Position numbers and translations under genes: made by a program. From Noviherbaspirillum cavernae (GTDB lineage Bacteria > Pseudomonadota > Gammaproteobacteria > Burkholderiales > Burkholderiaceae_D), in the NCBI RefSeq assembly GCF_003590875.1, contig NZ_QYUN01000002.1:2976001-3040000 (forward strand): a stretch of DNA of 64,000 bases, written 5' to 3'. Positions 1 through 9,830 of this stretch are shown one piece after another. Numbering within the stretch: position 1 is the stretch's first letter; each line of letters begins with the position of its first letter. The notes under the pieces are model-generated. The model was given only the letters and a program-made list of their open reading frames with translations, searched no databases and had not been told where the DNA came from.

Positions 1-261
1 ACCAGCATCGCCGCGCGCCAAAACGACACCACCTGGCAGCACACGCAAATCTCGGACGTCACCCTTTCCACATTGACCGACGCGATGATCCGCGCCTACT
101 GCGCAACGACGGAGCCGTATGACAAGGCCGGTGCCTACGGCATACAGGGCATGGCGGCGGTCTTCGTCGAAAAGATCGTCGGCAGCTACACCGGCATCAT
201 GGGTCTACCCTTGCACGAAACCGCGCAGCTGTTGCGCAAGGCCGGCATTTCCGTGCTATGA
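1..261 (+). CDS. Maf-family nucleotide pyrophosphatase, C-terminal part
   Basis: The reading frame is open from the first base, so the gene starts outside the window and only about 86 residues are seen. The stretch reading EPYDKAGAYGIQGMAAVFVE followed by GSYTGIMGLPLHET is the C-terminal signature of Maf/YhdE-type proteins, which hydrolyse non-canonical or canonical nucleoside triphosphates (dTTP/UTP or m7GTP subfamilies). The stop overlaps the start of rng by 4 nt (ATGA), and maf-rng is a common proteobacterial pair. The subfamily cannot be decided without the N-terminal half. Confidence 0.9.
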   Translation, partial: TSIAARQNDTTWQHTQISDVTLSTLTDAMIRAYCATTEPYDKAGAYGIQGMAAVFVEKIVGSYTGIMGLPLHETAQLLRKAGISVL

Positions 262-1721
262 GCGAAGACATTCTCGTCAACATCACGCCGCAGGAAACAC
301 GCGTCGCGCTGATCCTGCAAGGCGCAGTACAGGAACTCCACATCGAGCGCACCCTGTCGCGCGGCATGGCCGGCAACATCTATCTCGGCAAGGTAGTGCG
401 CGTGCTGCCCGGCATGCAATCCGCGTTCATCGATATCGGACTGGAGCGCGCCGCCTTCTTGCATGTTGCCGATATCTGGGAAGCGCGCCCGCACGACAAT
501 CCCACCGCGCCATCGATGCCGATTGAAAAGCTGCTGCACGACGGCCAGTCGCTGATGGTGCAGGTCATCAAGGACCCGATCGGCACCAAGGGGGCGCGCC
601 TGTCGACGCAGATTTCGATCGCCGGGCGCATGCTGGTCTATCTGCCGCAAGACCCGCACATCGGCATTTCGCAGCGCATCGAGAACGAGAGCGAACGGGA
701 AGCGCTGCGCGGCAAGGTGCAGCGCCTGTTGCCGCCCGAGGAAAAAGGCGGCTTCATCATCCGCACCATGGCCGAAGACGCATCCGAAGCCGATCTGCAG
801 ATGGATATCGACTATCTGCGCAAGACCTGGTCGACCATCGCGCAGCAGACCAAGACGCGACCCGCACCCAGCCTGCTGTACCAGGACCTGAGCCTCGCGC
901 AGCGCGTGCTGCGCGATTTCGTCGGCGACGACACCCTGAGCATCCAGGTGGACTCACGGGAAAACTTTCAAAAGCTGCAGCAGTTCGGCGCGATCTACAC
1001 GCCGTCCGTGCTGGCCAAGCTGACCCACTACACCGGTGAGCGCCCGCTGTTCGACCTGTACGGCGTGGAAGAGGAAATCCAACGCGCGCTGGGCCGCCGC
1101 GTCGATCTGAAGTCCGGCGGCTACCTGATCATCGACCAGACCGAGGCGATGACCACCATCGACGTCAACACCGGCAGCTATGTCCACGGCCGCAACTTCG
1201 ATGACACGATCTTCAAGACCAATCTCGAAGCGGCGCACGCCATCGCGCGCCAACTGCGCCTGCGCAATCTCGGCGGCATCATCATCCTCGACTTCATCGA
1301 CATGGAGAACGCGGAGCATCGCAGCGCGGTGCTGGCCGAACTGAACAAGGCGCTGTCGCGCGACCGCACCAAGGTATCGGTGTCCGGCTTCTCGCAGCTC
1401 GGACTGGTCGAAATGACACGCAAGCGCACCCGCGAGTCGCTGTCGCATATCCTGTGCGAAACCTGCCCGGCCTGCAGCGGCAAGGGCCAGGTCAAGACCG
1501 CACGCACCATCTGCTATGAAATCCTGCGCGAACTGCTGCGCGAGGCGAAGCAGTTCAACCCGCGCGAGTTCCGCATTCTCGCCTCGCAGGTCGTGGTCGA
1601 CATGTTCCTCGAAGAAGAATCGCCACACCTGGCGATGCTGGGCGACTTCATCGGCAAGCCGATCTCGCTGCAGGTGGAGACGGTGTACCACCAGGAACAG
1701 TACGACATCATCCTGATGTGA
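258..1721 (+). CDS. rng: Ribonuclease G
   Basis: This 487-residue protein matches the usual RNase G length (E. coli about 489) and lacks the long RNase E C-terminal scaffold. An S1-type RNA-binding region lies near residues 35-120 (MAGNIYLGKVVRVLPGMQSA). The two catalytic metal-site aspartates are visible in TTIDVNTG and in GGIIILDFIDM. The zinc-link region CETCPACSGKGQ carries the paired cysteines that hold the dimer together. The enzyme makes 5'-end-dependent endonucleolytic cuts in rRNA precursors and mRNAs in the cytoplasm. The start overlaps the maf stop, implying translational coupling. Confidence 0.97.
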   Translation: MSEDILVNITPQETRVALILQGAVQELHIERTLSRGMAGNIYLGKVVRVLPGMQSAFIDIGLERAAFLHVADIWEARPHDNPTAPSMPIEKLLHDGQSLMVQVIKDPIGTKGARLSTQISIAGRMLVYLPQDPHIGISQRIENESEREALRGKVQRLLPPEEKGGFIIRTMAEDASEADLQMDIDYLRKTWSTIAQQTKTRPAPSLLYQDLSLAQRVLRDFVGDDTLSIQVDSRENFQKLQQFGAIYTPSVLAKLTHYTGERPLFDLYGVEEEIQRALGRRVDLKSGGYLIIDQTEAMTTIDVNTGSYVHGRNFDDTIFKTNLEAAHAIARQLRLRNLGGIIILDFIDMENAEHRSAVLAELNKALSRDRTKVSVSGFSQLGLVEMTRKRTRESLSHILCETCPACSGKGQVKTARTICYEILRELLREAKQFNPREFRILASQVVVDMFLEEESPHLAMLGDFIGKPISLQVETVYHQEQYDIILM

Positions 1722-1748
1722 ATTTTCAGGCGGCCTCAAATATGAAGT

Positions 1749-1776
1749 GCAATACATACATGCAAGTATGTATTGC
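1749..1776. repeat. Perfect 11-bp inverted repeat after rng
   Basis: GCAATACATAC and GTATGTATTGC are perfectly complementary arms separated by six bases (ATGCAA). The element starts 28 nt after the rng stop and ends 60 nt before the next likely start codon. No run of T follows, so it is a poor intrinsic terminator. An operator or a 5'-UTR hairpin for the downstream gene is equally possible. Confidence 0.6.
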
Positions 1777-1836
1777 GATGGGGGTCTATCTTCGGCAACG
1801 CATTTAGGCCAGCAACCAGCCTTGGAGGTCGCAAAT

Positions 1837-2394
1837 ATGTCCAACATCAATGCCACTGGAGCATATCGTCTTACCGGTACAGCAATTTCTATTTCAGAAC
1901 TTGCAAAGAACAAGCCCGGCATGGTGGTCAAAGCGACCGACGAACAGATCGCCGAGATCAAATTGCACGAGGAGCAGGTGCAAGCGCGTGACGCAGTCAA
2001 TAATCGTTACGCCGAACAGCACCCGGACAAGGTCTATGGCCAGGTTGTGGTCGATGGGAAGCTCTTTGCAACGGTTTACGATTCGGGCGTTGCGACCATG
2101 CCATACCAGATCCCCGGCCTGTCAAATGAGGGCTTCGGGACAGAATTGACGCAAACCAGGCTTGCCGAAATCGCGAAGGCCGCGAATGGCGAGATTATCC
2201 ATTCCAGTTTCTTCCCGGATGCGGGAATCTCTTTTCGCAGCGCTCCGGAATCGGACCTTCCTCCCGTTACGGCACGCAGTCTGATTGACTTCACGCGCGA
2301 ACTGAGCTGGGCACGGGAGCGATCCCGCATGGAGGCAATGGAGCAGCGCGTCCAAGGGCAGGACTCTCCTCTTGGCGAAACAAAAGTGAAATAG
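1837..2394 (+). CDS. Hypothetical protein, 185 aa
   Basis: I do not recognise this gene. The frame is open from 1747, but the ATG at 1837 has a clear GGAGG-type ribosome site six nucleotides upstream (CTTGGAGGTCGCAAAT), so the 185-residue form beginning MSNINATGAYRLTG is preferred. The protein is hydrophilic, with no signal peptide or membrane segment. It has an acidic/basic helical stretch around residues 30-65 and a charged C-terminus rich in E, R and Q. It stands alone: rng upstream is separated by a palindrome, and the next gene has its own operators. Its codon use is slightly less GC-biased than rng, so acquisition by transfer is possible but unproven. Confidence 0.75.
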   Translation: MSNINATGAYRLTGTAISISELAKNKPGMVVKATDEQIAEIKLHEEQVQARDAVNNRYAEQHPDKVYGQVVVDGKLFATVYDSGVATMPYQIPGLSNEGFGTELTQTRLAEIAKAANGEIIHSSFFPDAGISFRSAPESDLPPVTARSLIDFTRELSWARERSRMEAMEQRVQGQDSPLGETKVK

Positions 2395-2585
2395 GTTTGC
2401 TCTGACCTGTTGATGTGAGATGAATCGGGGCTGGGAGCAATCAGCCGGCCCTCTCTACTTTCCAAGCCATGCCTGCCGGCAACCGCGCCGCCGTACTGGA
2501 TAGCACCGGCGGCTGACCTCTTCCCACCGACCGCGCGCCCCCTTTCCAACCGCTTTCGACTGCCTTTCGGCAATTTTTTTCAGCG

Positions 2586-4679
<2,094 letters not shown>

Positions 4680-4727
4680 ACAACACAACAGCGGTAGACA
4701 CCTGCAATCATTCTTTTGGAGATTTCC

Positions 4728-5159
4728 ATGACAAATTCCCTTTCCGCGTTGAAGCCCGCCGTCGCCGCATCGCTTTCAACATGGCACGTCATGGTGGCAA
4801 AAGGCGATCTCGCTGCGCTGCCCTCGATCGTGCATCCGGATGCGGTGTTCCGCTCGCCGATGGCGTTCTCGCCATACAAGTCGGCCGATGCCGTCGTGCT
4901 CGTCCTCAACACTGTCATCCGCGTGTTCGAGAATTTCACCTATCACCGCGAACTTGCCACGGATGACGGCCTGAATGTCGTGCTCGAATTCAGCGCCAAC
5001 GTCGGCGACAAGGAGTTGAAGGGCATCGACATGATCCGCTTCGACGCACAAGGCAGGATCGTCGAGTTCGAAGTCATGATCCGGCCAGCCAGCGGCTTGC
5101 AGGCGCTGGGACAGGAAATGGGGAAGCGCCTCGGACAACAGCTGCCGGCGTACAAATGA
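4728..5159 (+). CDS. SnoaL/NTF2-like protein
   Basis: This 143-residue protein is small, soluble and resembles the NTF2/SnoaL alpha+beta-barrel fold (WHVMVAKGDLAALPSIVHPD near the N-terminus, DMIRFDAQGRIVEFEVMIRP near the C-terminus). A TTG at 4716 also opens the frame, but the ATG at 4728 has GGAG six nucleotides upstream. It follows the flavin reductase by 48 nt and is probably co-transcribed with it. Members of this fold are isomerases, dehydratases or ligand binders, so it may process the same substrate. No catalytic residues can be assigned. Confidence 0.8.
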   Translation: MTNSLSALKPAVAASLSTWHVMVAKGDLAALPSIVHPDAVFRSPMAFSPYKSADAVVLVLNTVIRVFENFTYHRELATDDGLNVVLEFSANVGDKELKGIDMIRFDAQGRIVEFEVMIRPASGLQALGQEMGKRLGQQLPAYK

Positions 5160-5167
5160 ATCCTGGC

Positions 5168-5197
5168 GGGGTTCGAGCGGCAATGCGGCTGAACCCC
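5168..5197 (+). terminator. Possible weak terminator hairpin
   Basis: GGGGTTC (5168-5174) pairs with GAACCCC (5191-5197) just after the NTF2-like gene, with further GC pairs possible inside the loop. There is no T-run, so intrinsic termination would be inefficient. Confidence 0.3.
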
Positions 5198-5266
5198 GGA
5201 TTCGGCGGCGTGCGCCTTCGGATCCGCGTGGGATAATCGCCCCCGCGCGTCAACTTCTCATCCCTC

Positions 5267-5806
5267 ATGTCCCTACCCCACGCACTTCTCACCTCCCTGA
5301 TCGAGCATCCTAGTTCGGGTCTGGAACTGGCCCGCCGCTTCGACCGTTCGATCGGCTACTTCTGGCATGCGACGCATCAGCAGATTTACCGGGAGCTGGG
5401 ACGGCTGGAGAATGCCGGCTGGGTCGAATCCCTGCCCCCCGAGTCGGGGCGCGGGCGCAAGAAGGTGTACCGCGTGCTGCCTGCCGGTCGCAGGGAATTG
5501 AAGCGCTGGACCGCGGAAAGCCAGGACCCCAGGCCCATGCGCGACGAATTGATGCTGCGGTTGCGCGCCGAAGCGGTGATCGGCCCGACCGCAATCAGGC
5601 AAGACATCGAGCGCCGGCGCGAGATGCATCGCCAGCAACTCGCGCTCTACCGGCAGCTCGAAGCGAGCGATTTCCCCTCGGACGATCTGTCGCGCGAGAA
5701 ACAAATTCAGCACCTGATCCTGAGCGCCGGCATCATGCTCGAAACGCTGTGGGTCGAGTGGTCGGAAAAAGCGATCGAGGTACTGTCGCAACCGGCGCAG
5801 AAATAG
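5267..5806 (+). CDS. PadR-family transcriptional regulator
   Basis: The 179-residue protein begins with the PadR winged-helix signature: ALLTSLIEHPSSGLELARRF, then QIYRELGRLENAGWVES, then a basic wing containing GRGRKKVYRV. The C-terminal half (about 95-179) is a helical dimerisation region typical of the longer PadR subfamily. PadR proteins are usually repressors that release DNA on binding phenolic or hydrophobic ligands. The gene follows the flavin reductase and NTF2-like genes in the same direction, so regulation of those genes through the palindromes at 2586-2645 is a reasonable hypothesis. Confidence 0.9.
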   Translation: MSLPHALLTSLIEHPSSGLELARRFDRSIGYFWHATHQQIYRELGRLENAGWVESLPPESGRGRKKVYRVLPAGRRELKRWTAESQDPRPMRDELMLRLRAEAVIGPTAIRQDIERRREMHRQQLALYRQLEASDFPSDDLSREKQIQHLILSAGIMLETLWVEWSEKAIEVLSQPAQK

Positions 5807-5866
5807 CCGGAATCCTATTCCCCTGCAAGCGCAGCATCGACCATGAAATGGCCTTATTGCGCAAAG

Positions 5867-5890
5867 CGTTATATCATTTCATATATAACG
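5867..5890. promoter_or_regulatory. ModE box (molybdate-responsive operator)
   Basis: CGTTATAT-N8-ATATAACG is a perfect 8-bp inverted repeat with the 24-bp overall size of the enterobacterial ModE operator. It ends 17 nt before the modE start and therefore overlaps the expected promoter or leader. ModE with bound molybdate should repress modE and the transport genes here. Confidence 0.85.
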
Positions 5891-5907
5891 AATAGGCCAA
5901 TGAAGCC

Positions 5908-6717
5908 ATGCCCTCACCGAAACCCATGAAAATCCAGGGCCGCCTGTGGCTCGAACAGGACGAGCGCAGCCTCGCCGGCCATGGCCGCATCGACTTGCTG
6001 CAACGCATTGCCGAATCCGGCTCGATCAGCCAGGCGGCCAAGAGCATCGGCATGAGCTACAAGGCGGCATGGGATGCGGTCGATGTGATGAACAACCTGT
6101 CCGGCGCGCCGCTGGTGGAACGCAGCACCGGCGGCAAGGGCGGCGGCGGCACCCATCTGACGGAGCGCGGCCAGCGCCTGATCGCCTCGTTCAGGCGGAT
6201 CGAGGAAGAACATCGCCGCTTCCTGCAATCCCTGGGCGAACACATCGACGACTTCGCGGACACGTACCAACTGATTCGGAGATTGAACATGAAGACCAGC
6301 GCACGCAACCAGTTCTACGGCAAGGTCAGCCGCATCAAGCACGGTGCCGTCAACGACGAGATCGAGATCGAATTGCCGGGCGGCGACAGGATCGTTGCCG
6401 TCATCACGCAGGAAAGCACGCAGCATCTGGGACTCGCAATCGGCTCTGACGCGATCGCGCTGATCAAGGCACCGTGGGTGATGCTCGCCACCGGCGCGGA
6501 CGACCTCAAGCTGTCGGCGAGCAACCGCCTGTCCGGCAGCGTGGTCAAGCTGACGCCGGGCGCAGTGAATACGGAAGTGATCCTCCAGCTGCGCGGCGGT
6601 GCCACAGTCTGCGCCATCGTCACCAACGACAGCGCCGCGGAACTCGCGCTGGCCGAAGGCAGGCCGGCGACCGCCATCTTCAATGCCTCGCATGTCATCG
6701 TCGGGGTGCCGGCATGA
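5908..6717 (+). CDS. modE: Molybdate-dependent transcriptional regulator ModE
   Basis: The 269-residue protein has the full ModE layout: an N-terminal LysR-like helix-turn-helix ([30 protein letters not shown]), a linker to about residue 125, and two C-terminal Mop/TOBE molybdate-binding repeats (SARNQFYGKVSRIKHGAVND and SASNRLSGSVVKLTPGAVNT). Its length matches the E. coli protein (262 aa). The ModE box directly upstream suggests negative autoregulation by molybdate sufficiency. The stop overlaps the modA start by 4 nt, so regulator and transporter are translated together, unlike E. coli where modE is divergent from modABC. Confidence 0.95.
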   Translation: MPSPKPMKIQGRLWLEQDERSLAGHGRIDLLQRIAESGSISQAAKSIGMSYKAAWDAVDVMNNLSGAPLVERSTGGKGGGGTHLTERGQRLIASFRRIEEEHRRFLQSLGEHIDDFADTYQLIRRLNMKTSARNQFYGKVSRIKHGAVNDEIEIELPGGDRIVAVITQESTQHLGLAIGSDAIALIKAPWVMLATGADDLKLSASNRLSGSVVKLTPGAVNTEVILQLRGGATVCAIVTNDSAAELALAEGRPATAIFNASHVIVGVPA

Positions 6718-7466
6718 GCCGCCTGATTTCCGTTTTCGTCGCCCTGCTGCTCCTGTCGCAGCAAGTGCTGGCCGACACGCTGACGGTTGCCGTTGCCGCC
6801 AACGTGCAATACGCATTCGACGATCTGCAGGCGGAATTCAAGAAGGAAACCGGACACGACATCAAGCCGATCTACAACTCGTCCGGCAAGTTCGCCGCGC
6901 AAATCCTGAACGGCGCGCCATTCGATGTGTTCCTGTCGGCCGACATGGAATACCCGGACACGCTATACAAGAAAGGTGCCACCGCCACCGCGCCGAAGAT
7001 ATATGCCTACGGCACGCTGGTGCTGTGGAGCATGAACGATATCGACCTGTCCAATTGGCAAGGCACGCTTGCCGATCCGGCCGTCAAGAAAATCGCCATC
7101 GCCAATCCGAAGACCGCCCCCTATGGCCGAGAAACTTTCAAGGCCCTCGCCTACTACAAGCTCGATGAAACGCTGAAACCCAAAATCGTGCTCGGCGAAA
7201 GCATCGCGCAGACCAACCAGTACATTCACTCCAGAGCGGCCGACGCCGGCTTCACCGCCAAATCGGTCGTGCTGTCGCCGGAGATGAAGGGCCAGGGAAA
7301 GTGGATCGACGTGCCAAAGGAGGCGTACCAGCCGATTGCACAAGGCGCGGTGATCCTCAAGCATGGCCAGGCCACCAACCCGAAGCTGTCGCAGCAATTC
7401 CACGACTTCCTGCATTCGGCGAAGGCACGGGCGATATTTGAACGCTACGGCTACGCCCTGCCATGA
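6714..7466 (+). CDS. modA: Molybdate ABC transporter, periplasmic binding protein ModA
   Basis: The ATG at 6714 lies in the ATGA overlap with modE and gives a 250-residue precursor with a clear signal peptide (MSRLISVFVALLLLSQQVLA, cleavage after LADT or nearby). Family motifs are LTVAVAANVQYAFDDLQAEF at the mature N-terminus and YNSSGKFAAQILNGAPFDVF, which supplies serine ligands for the oxyanion. It captures molybdate or tungstate in the periplasm and hands it to ModB. The frame is open further upstream inside modE, but the signal peptide fixes this start. Confidence 0.95.
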   Translation: MSRLISVFVALLLLSQQVLADTLTVAVAANVQYAFDDLQAEFKKETGHDIKPIYNSSGKFAAQILNGAPFDVFLSADMEYPDTLYKKGATATAPKIYAYGTLVLWSMNDIDLSNWQGTLADPAVKKIAIANPKTAPYGRETFKALAYYKLDETLKPKIVLGESIAQTNQYIHSRAADAGFTAKSVVLSPEMKGQGKWIDVPKEAYQPIAQGAVILKHGQATNPKLSQQFHDFLHSAKARAIFERYGYALP

Positions 7467-7870
7467 ACCGACTGCCGGGACGCATCGCACACATCGAAAT
7501 CGCCGGCAGCATCGCGCTGGTGGACGTCGAAGTGGGCGGCCAACGCTTCACCGCGACGCTGGTCGGCGCCAGTGACGAAGCTTCGACATGGCCGATCGAC
7601 ATGCCAGTGACGCTGCTGTTCAAGGAAACCGAAGTCTCGCTCGCGAAGAACCTGTCCGGCCTGATCAGCATGCGCAACCGCATTCCGGCCACGGTGACCG
7701 CCATCGAACGCGGGCAGCTGCTGACCAGGGTCACGCTCGACTTCATCGGCTGCGAACTGGTGTCGATCATCACCACCCGTTCATCGCACGCCCTTGCGCT
7801 GGAGATCGGCGACGCGGTCGAAGGATTGGTGAAGGCCAATGAAATGACGCTGCTGCCGGAGTCGGTCTGA
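7463..7870 (+). CDS. Stand-alone Mop/TOBE molybdate-binding protein
   Basis: This 135-residue protein consists of two TOBE/Mop-like repeats (about 4-65, diverged, and about 66-133, with LSGLISMRNRIPATVTAIER). It starts in an ATGA overlap with modA and its stop shares a base with the modB start (TGATG), so it is tightly coupled inside the operon. Dimop proteins such as ModG bind molybdate in oligomers and serve in storage or homeostasis. A stand-alone Mop gene between modA and modB is unusual and may also supply the regulatory domain that the shortened ModC has partly lost. Confidence 0.85.
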   Translation: MNRLPGRIAHIEIAGSIALVDVEVGGQRFTATLVGASDEASTWPIDMPVTLLFKETEVSLAKNLSGLISMRNRIPATVTAIERGQLLTRVTLDFIGCELVSIITTRSSHALALEIGDAVEGLVKANEMTLLPESV

Positions 7871-8538
7871 TGAGTTTCGACTGGCAGCCGCTGCTGCTCA
7901 CCTTCCGCCTGGCAGCCATCACCACCGCCATTCTGCTCGTTATCGGCATCCCCCTCGCCTGGTGGATCGCGCACACCCGCATCCGCCTCAAGCCCGTGGT
8001 CGAAACCCTGGTCAGCATGCCGCTGGTACTGCCGCCGTCAGTGCTGGGGTTCTATCTGCTGCTCGCATTCAGCCCGCAGAACGCATTCGGTCAATGGCTG
8101 GAGCAATGGTTTCACCTGCGCCTGGTATTCAGCTTCGAAGGCCTGATCATCGGCTCGGTGATCTTCAGCCTGCCGTTCATGGTGCATCCGGTGCAGGCGG
8201 GCTTCCAGAATCTGCCGGGATCGCTGCTCGAAGCATCGCGCACGCTCGGCAAACCGGACATCGTCACCCTGTTCCGCGTGCTGCTGCCCAACATCAAACC
8301 GGCATTGCTGTCCGGCGCGGTGCTCAGCTTCGCCCACACGGTCGGGGAATTCGGCGTCATCCTCATGATCGGCGGGAACATCCCCGGCGTCACCAAGGTC
8401 GCCTCCATCGCCATCTACGACGAAGTCGAAAGCCTGAACTACGCCGCGGCGAATTTCTACGCCGCCGTGCTGTTCGCGGTGACCTTCGCGATCCTGCTGA
8501 CGGTGTATGTCGTGAACAAGAAATTGAAAGCGATATGA
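7870..8538 (+). CDS. modB: Molybdate ABC transporter permease ModB
   Basis: The 222-residue inner-membrane protein has about five hydrophobic segments and the permease-ATPase coupling EAA loop (ASRTLGKPDIVTLFRVLLPN, about residues 119-138). Length and motifs agree with ModB (E. coli 229). LVSMPLVLPPSVLGFYLLLA is the characteristic proline-rich ModB/CysT stretch. The start shares a base with the preceding stop codon. Confidence 0.95.
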   Translation: MSFDWQPLLLTFRLAAITTAILLVIGIPLAWWIAHTRIRLKPVVETLVSMPLVLPPSVLGFYLLLAFSPQNAFGQWLEQWFHLRLVFSFEGLIIGSVIFSLPFMVHPVQAGFQNLPGSLLEASRTLGKPDIVTLFRVLLPNIKPALLSGAVLSFAHTVGEFGVILMIGGNIPGVTKVASIAIYDEVESLNYAAANFYAAVLFAVTFAILLTVYVVNKKLKAI

Positions 8539-8539
8539 C

Positions 8540-9418
8540 GTGATCGAAATCGCCTTCACCAAGACATTACAAAGCGCAACCGGCCGGCTCGAACTGGATG
8601 TCCATGCCGGCATTGAATCCGGCAGCTTCGTCACGCTGTTCGGCCCCTCCGGCGCAGGCAAGACAAGCATCCTGCGCATCCTCGCCGGCGTGACCACACC
8701 CGATCACGGCAGCATCGTGGTGGACGGCGTGACCTGGTTCGACTCCGACAAGCGCATCAACCTGCCGCCCCAAAAGCGCGCCATCGGCTTCGTGTTCCAG
8801 GACTACGCACTATTCCCCAATCTCAGCGTGCGGCAGAACGTCGCATATGCCGTCACCGCGAACGACGCAGCTTGGGTGGACGAGTTGCTCGACCTGATGG
8901 GCCTGACGGCACTGCAACACCGCCTGCCGGACACCCTGTCGGGCGGACAGAAGCAGCGCGTCGCACTGGCCCGCGCCATCGCCAGAAGACCCCGCCTGCT
9001 GCTGCTCGACGAACCGCTATCGGCGCTCGACGCACAACTGCGCAGCCAATTGCAGGACGACCTGCTGCGGCTGCACCAGCGCTTCGGCCTCACCACCCTG
9101 CTAGTCAGTCACGATCTGGGAGAGGTCTTCAAGCTGTCGCAGCGAGTATTGCGTCTTGAAAACGGCCGCATCATGCAGTCCGGCTCACCCGCCGAAGCCT
9201 TCCTGCAAAAGCAGCTCGCAGGAAAACTCCAGCTGCACGCACAGGTCCTGACCATACGACGCGAAGAAGTCATTCATATCGTCACACTGCTGATCGGGCA
9301 GGATATCGTCGAAGTGATCGCCTCTGACGATGAGGTACTGGGATTGCGGCAAGGGGATTTTATTTCGATGTCGGCAAAGGCATTCAGTCCGTTGCTGATC
9401 AACAGCAGGGGGAGTTAG
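8540..9418 (+). CDS. modC: Molybdate ABC transporter ATPase ModC
   Basis: The GTG at 8540, one base after the modB stop, gives 292 residues. The ATPase domain is complete: Walker A GPSGAGKTS, Q-loop FVFQDYALFPNL, signature LSGGQKQRVALARAI, Walker B LLLLDEPLSALD and switch LVSHD. The C-terminal regulatory region after about residue 210 is short compared with E. coli ModC (352 aa), holding at most one degenerate TOBE domain. The last gene of the mod operon. Confidence 0.93.
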   Translation: MIEIAFTKTLQSATGRLELDVHAGIESGSFVTLFGPSGAGKTSILRILAGVTTPDHGSIVVDGVTWFDSDKRINLPPQKRAIGFVFQDYALFPNLSVRQNVAYAVTANDAAWVDELLDLMGLTALQHRLPDTLSGGQKQRVALARAIARRPRLLLLDEPLSALDAQLRSQLQDDLLRLHQRFGLTTLLVSHDLGEVFKLSQRVLRLENGRIMQSGSPAEAFLQKQLAGKLQLHAQVLTIRREEVIHIVTLLIGQDIVEVIASDDEVLGLRQGDFISMSAKAFSPLLINSRGS

Positions 9419-9830
9419 CGGTCCTGGCCATCGAGTGCGGCAGTTGCTGACCGCTGAACTGCCAATTGCAAACGCATTTGTTCATGCGCAAAGCATATGG
9501 AGTTATTTTGGATGGGGATCATCGCCTTGAATTCGCACCAAACGATCTCGCCGGATTCTCATCCTCGATCAACTTGTACGCAGTGCCGTCGAAGCGGTAA
9601 CGCGCCTACTGAGCACGAATGGAACTCCGCAGCGTTCGCAAGTGGCAGATCTCGTACACGACGTATTCCTTGAAGTCTTCGCTTCAAATTGGATAACCGA
9701 GTTTTGTCTGCACATGAAGCTTGCGCGTGGCCAAATTCTGCAAAGATAGCCATGCACGAGCAATGGCTTGTCACAGTCAGCCAGGTTCATTTATTGGTTC
9801 GCATTCATAGCGCACGCGCTCATGCCACCT
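9419..9830. other. Gene-free stretch between modC and the T6SS island
   Basis: No intact gene is supported in these 412 bases. A weak hairpin (GGCAGTT at 9439-9445 pairing with AACTGCC at 9457-9463) could end the mod transcript. The middle holds a decayed minus-strand coding remnant, listed separately. Base composition falls here toward the AT-rich level of the following effector genes. Confidence 0.5.
9519..9710 (-). pseudogene. Decayed coding remnant
   Basis: Reading the minus strand in one frame down to the stop at 9519-9521 gives fragments such as SEDFKEYVVYEICHL, then a stop, then ARYRFDGTAYKLIEDENPAR and a final stop. The protein-like composition interrupted by at least two in-frame stops suggests a degenerated gene, possibly an old immunity or adaptor gene of the adjacent T6SS island. 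The original family is not recognised, and chance cannot be excluded over such a short span. Confidence 0.35.
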
